This document shows positions 61,450 to 64,000 of a DNA stretch of 64,000 bases, one piece after another; the first letter of the stretch is position 1, and every line of letters starts with the position of its first letter. The notes under the pieces are model-generated. The model made no database searches and had not been told where the DNA came from. It saw only the letters and a program-made list of their open reading frames with translations. This DNA comes from a virus. The position numbers and the translations under genes were made by a program. Location of the stretch: positions 61,584 to 125,583 of the IMG/VR virus record IMGVR_UViG_3300042924_008490. The stretch is one strand, 5' to 3'.

Positions 61450-61648
61450 TTATGAAATTCTTCATCAATCTATGTGGAATATGTATGATGAAATAAAAAA
61501 ATCAAATTTTCAAATGGATGGTATGGAGGATTCAAAAAGAGTTGAAATTTTAGAATTTTATCTGCTTCCTTACTTTGTAAAATATGAAGAATATGAAATA
61601 GCTAATGAATTAAAAAAGCAAATTTTAGCGATTAGAAAATCTCATTAA
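61436..61648 (+). CDS. Array-terminal protein with family head, different body
   Basis: The product is 70 residues. It keeps MENLNYEI and the 14-nt overlap, but the rest (MEDSKRVEILEFYLLPYFVKYEEYEIANELKKQIL) is an ordinary two-helix fold. It may be the ancestor-like single-copy neighbour from which the junction spread, or a fusion. It is member 38 of the count. Confidence 0.65.
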   Translation: MENLNYEILHQSMWNMYDEIKKSNFQMDGMEDSKRVEILEFYLLPYFVKYEEYEIANELKKQILAIRKSH

Positions 61649-61672
61649 TAAAACTTTTAAAATAAAATAATT

Positions 61673-61867
61673 ATGACAGCAGTAGAATGGTTTAAAGAAA
61701 ATATTTCTCACATGATACACTCTTACGATGAAACAGAACTTGAAGATTTATTTCAACAAGCTAAAGAAATGGAAAAGGAGCAGATAATTGATGCTTGTAA
61801 TTATGGAGATTTTGAAGAATTAGGAGAAAAATATTACAATGAAACCTACAAAAAAGATAAATTATGA
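61673..61867 (+). CDS. Small conserved Bacteroidota phage protein
   Basis: The 64-residue product (MTAVEWFKENISHMIHSYDETELEDLF...) has QAKEMEKEQIIDACNYGDF and YYNETYK. This pattern is common in Bacteroidota phage and prophage proteins of unknown role. It overlaps the next gene by 4 nt. Confidence 0.78.
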   Translation: MTAVEWFKENISHMIHSYDETELEDLFQQAKEMEKEQIIDACNYGDFEELGEKYYNETYKKDKL

Positions 61868-62070
61868 AACAGACAGCAGTAGAATTCTTAGCAAAACAAT
61901 CATTAAATTATTTAAATGATGAACAAGAAAATAATTTAATAAAAGTAATTCAACAAGCCTTAGAAATGGAAAAGCAGCAGATAATAGATGCATTTCAATA
62001 TAAGTTTTTTCATCCTTATGCGGAAAATGAACCCGAAACTTATTACAATGAAACCTACAAAATAAAATAA
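61864..62070 (+). CDS. Small conserved Bacteroidota phage protein, paralogue
   Basis: The 68-residue product (MKQTAVEFLAKQSLNYLNDEQEN...) shares QALEMEKQQIIDAFQY and YYNETYK with the preceding gene. Tandem duplication. Confidence 0.78.
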   Translation: MKQTAVEFLAKQSLNYLNDEQENNLIKVIQQALEMEKQQIIDAFQYKFFHPYAENEPETYYNETYKIK

Positions 62071-62071
62071 T

Positions 62072-62311
62072 ATGAAACAAGAAACACTTGAAGAAGCTGC
62101 TGAAAAATATCATAATAAAATATCTAAAAAAAGAAATACTCAATTAGGTGTACCTTCAGAAGATTTTATTGCAGGTGTTAAATGGCAACAACAAAGAATG
62201 TATAGTGAGGAAGATATTCATAAAATAGTTGAAAGTTATCAAAATACTATGGAAAATAATCCTACTTATATAACTTATAACCAATGGTTTGAACAATTTA
62301 AAAAGAAATGA
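62072..62311 (+). CDS. Small conserved Bacteroidota phage protein
   Basis: The 79-residue product starts MKQETLEEAAEKYHNKIS and contains SEDFIAGVKWQQQRMYSEEDI, a common phage pattern. It starts 1 nt after the preceding stop. Confidence 0.78.
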   Translation: MKQETLEEAAEKYHNKISKKRNTQLGVPSEDFIAGVKWQQQRMYSEEDIHKIVESYQNTMENNPTYITYNQWFEQFKKK

Positions 62312-62353
62312 CAGCTGGAAAGACAGCATTTTTTTAACTTCAAAACAAACACA

Positions 62354-62491
62354 ATGAAAACTTTAATTGAAAAAATAAAAGCATTGCGTACTTTTATATG
62401 TAGTTTATCTTTCAATCATTGGGTTGTTATATGGATAGTGGTTAGTTGTTTGTTTTGGTGGATTTATATGGGAACGTTTCTTCTTAGATAA
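62354..62491 (+). CDS. Very small membrane protein
   Basis: The 45-codon gene has one hydrophobic helix (HWVVIWIVVSCLFWWIYMG, residues 22-40) after a basic start (MKTLIEKIKALR). Confidence 0.66.
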   Translation: MKTLIEKIKALRTFICSLSFNHWVVIWIVVSCLFWWIYMGTFLLR

Positions 62492-62548
62492 ATTATACAT
62501 AACACACAGATATCAAATCCTGTCAGGACAACAAAAAATTAATAGACT

Positions 62549-62674
62549 ATGACACACAAAATAATTTCAACAGAAAATTATCTGCTTATTGTAGATGATA
62601 GTCAGATTACGGAATTGCGCAAGTTCTTCAAAGAAACTTATTTTATTTCAAAATTAATAAACCCTTATAAATAA
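62549..62674 (+). CDS. Very small protein (YLLIVDDSQI), possibly truncated
   Basis: This is a 41-codon gene. The start ISTENYLLIVDDSQI matches the protein at 34862 and common phage proteins, but the rest is shorter and different, so it may be a truncated copy. Confidence 0.6.
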   Translation: MTHKIISTENYLLIVDDSQITELRKFFKETYFISKLINPYK

Positions 62675-62675
62675 T

Positions 62676-62846
62676 ATGAAAAATGTGATATCTATCGAAG
62701 ATTATAAAATGAAAGTAGCCATTGCTTATATTGCTGATAAATATGGATATGAGAAGGGTGAGCAATTTAAAAACGGTGAGTTTTATCCAAATGATGATAA
62801 ACAATTGGAGAATATTTTAAATTTTTTTAATCAACTTAAAAAATAA
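62676..62846 (+). CDS. Very small protein
   Basis: The 56-residue product (MKNVISIEDYKMKVAIAYIADKYGY...) starts 1 nt after the previous stop. No family was recognised. Confidence 0.66.
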   Translation: MKNVISIEDYKMKVAIAYIADKYGYEKGEQFKNGEFYPNDDKQLENILNFFNQLKK

Positions 62847-62850
62847 AAAT

Positions 62851-63030
62851 ATGAAATACGAAGCACTTAAAAAAGAATATTATGCGGTTTATGAAAAAGA
62901 ACCAAGACACCAAAATGAAAAGAATGGAGTGATACTTGCACCATATAAAACGAAAGAAGAAGCTGAACAAGCGAGAGTTAAATATGGTTATGGTGATGAC
63001 AACTACTATGTAGATAAACTCATAAATTAA
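62851..63030 (+). CDS. Very small protein
   Basis: The 59-residue product (MKYEALKKEYYAVYEKEPRHQNEK...) contains APYKTKEEAEQARVKYGYGDDNYYVDKL, a small alpha/beta module seen in other phage proteins. Confidence 0.7.
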   Translation: MKYEALKKEYYAVYEKEPRHQNEKNGVILAPYKTKEEAEQARVKYGYGDDNYYVDKLIN

Positions 63031-63050
63031 TTTTTTAAAATAAATCTTAT

Positions 63051-63464
63051 ATGGAGTTTATAAAGTGGTTTAATGAAATCTGTAAAGCACACAAATACAA
63101 GTGTGAAATTACGGAAAATTGTATTGAAAAAGATGGTTCTCGTTTATATTCTTGTATCAGAGGTGAAGTTAAATTTGAATATTACGTTGAATTTTCTGAA
63201 GGTAAGCCAATTTCTATACAATACAATGTTATTGATTTTAATGAAGACCATGAGTATAAGTACTATGAAAACGAGTCATGTTCAGAATTGACTGAAGATG
63301 ACATCAAAGAATGTATAGAATGGTTATTAGAGGAAGTTGACAATGTATATCGAGTTGACTGTAAGATTAGGAAAAAATTGGGTATTATTTTTGATTCAAT
63401 TGAAACTGAAGATGAATTGAAAATATTAAGGAATATTTTTGAGGAATTTGCTTCAGGGTGGTAA
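63051..63464 (+). CDS. Hypothetical phage protein
   Basis: The 137-residue product (MEFIKWFNEICKAHKYKCEITENC...) is acidic and alpha/beta (FEYYVEFSEGKPISIQYNVIDF). No family was recognised. Confidence 0.72.
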   Translation: MEFIKWFNEICKAHKYKCEITENCIEKDGSRLYSCIRGEVKFEYYVEFSEGKPISIQYNVIDFNEDHEYKYYENESCSELTEDDIKECIEWLLEEVDNVYRVDCKIRKKLGIIFDSIETEDELKILRNIFEEFASGW

Positions 63465-63486
63465 AAAATACATTACAAAAAATAAT

Positions 63487-63840
63487 ATGATAAATAAAAC
63501 AACAAAAAGATTGTTGAGCGCATCTCGACTTGGGATAAATTTTGATTATGGTAATGGACATAGATGGATTACCTTTTATGAAGATGAAGTAACCGACCAT
63601 GAAACTATGTATCAAAAACTTCAACGAAATAATATCGACCCGAATACAAAAGTTTATGGTAATGTTATTGACTGCTTAAATTTTATTGATTTCCTGCTCA
63701 AAAAGATGAACGAACCAATATTGGAAGAAAGGTTTGATGGATTTAATGACTGGGGATTTGATGATGAATTTGTAGGAAATCATACACCTTGGGAAGATAG
63801 CGGAACTGAAACGGATGAATATTTTGAGGAACGAACATAA
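63487..63840 (+). CDS. Hypothetical phage protein
   Basis: The 117-residue product (MINKTTKRLLSASRLGINFDYGN...) ends acidic (FNDWGFDDEFVGNHTPWEDSGTETDEYFEE). The ATG at 63487 was preferred to an upstream in-frame start inside the previous gene. Confidence 0.7.
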   Translation: MINKTTKRLLSASRLGINFDYGNGHRWITFYEDEVTDHETMYQKLQRNNIDPNTKVYGNVIDCLNFIDFLLKKMNEPILEERFDGFNDWGFDDEFVGNHTPWEDSGTETDEYFEERT

Positions 63841-63870
63841 AACTCATAAATTTTTTAAAATAAATCTTAT

Positions 63871-64000
63871 ATGGAAAACAACAAACCAACAATTTTTTGC
63901 GGTGTCTATCATGAAATGAAAGAAGTAGAAAAGAACAACTTTATTAAGATGATGTCTGAGGATGGAAAATATAATGTGGTTTTTGATGGTGGTAACACTA
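63871..64000 (+). CDS. Hypothetical protein, cut by the window end
   Basis: The visible 43 codons read MENNKPTIFCGVYHEMKEVE and MMSEDGKYNVVFDGGN. The leader AATTTTTTAAAATAAATCTTAT is repeated from 63029, so the start is well supported. The gene continues past 64000. Confidence 0.65.
   Translation, partial: MENNKPTIFCGVYHEMKEVEKNNFIKMMSEDGKYNVVFDGGNT

Overview
The window is AT-rich, gene-dense DNA that reads as part of a large tailed-phage genome (or phage-plasmid) infecting a member of the Bacteroidota, most likely a flavobacterium. The host call rests on the promoters: a TTTG element about 20-25 bases upstream of TAnnTTTG, the form used by the Bacteroidota primary sigma factor, precedes dozens of genes. 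It also rests on the near absence of Shine-Dalgarno sequences and on secreted proteins whose signal peptides end in a Bacteroidota-like AQ or FAQ. Phage identity rests on tail-fibre genes, an endolysin candidate, DHFR, ArdC antirestriction, GP88-like proteins, HNH and Vsr-like endonucleases, and many tiny early-type genes. No capsid, terminase, portal, polymerase or integrase gene lies in the window.

Layout. 0-4.8 kb (+): helicase, endonuclease, a tagged zinc peptidase, a secreted protein and DHFR. 4.8-18.6 kb (-): a late-type block with three paralogous fibre-adaptor-like proteins, a GP88-like protein, a DExH helicase, two large fibre proteins, a two-TM protein, a zinc peptidase, a secreted DNase I-like enzyme, a DUF7178-like protein and a phosphoribosyltransferase. 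Many genes in these two regions follow an A/T motif (ATATTTATAATAAAA) rather than the TAnnTTTG promoter, and many carry one of two short peptide tags. 19.8-28 kb: a repeat-dense, gene-poor region with five 16-bp palindromes identical to a parS core, hundreds of bases of CGTATAT repeats, an 18-bp iteron array, a G-rich tract and dispersed 150-bp repeats, interrupted by small genes and ardC. 28-47 kb (+): about 40 small early-type genes, 24 of them preceded by an almost invariant 53-nt hairpin-plus-promoter cassette (a 25th copy lies at 21.85 kb). 47-53 kb: mixed strands, with a lipoprotein, a ParB-like protein, a tRNA-like gene, an endolysin candidate and non-coding stretches. 61.4-64 kb (+): ordinary small phage genes.

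The most unusual region is 53.4-61.6 kb: 38 tandem small genes (37-90 codons) of one family, all starting ME/KNLN/S and built from a four-residue xxQL repeat. Neighbours mostly overlap by the same 17 bases, which encode the end of one protein and the start of the next in another frame. An orphan ABC-exporter-like membrane domain sits inside this array. I know of no described system with this architecture.

Two families of probable non-coding RNA were also seen: six promoter-led tRNA-like RNAs of about 60-95 nt (23.4, 25.3, 27.7, 37.0, 37.9 and 50.8 kb), and short leader RNAs lying between tandem promoters. All family names come from reading motifs by eye; no database search was possible.
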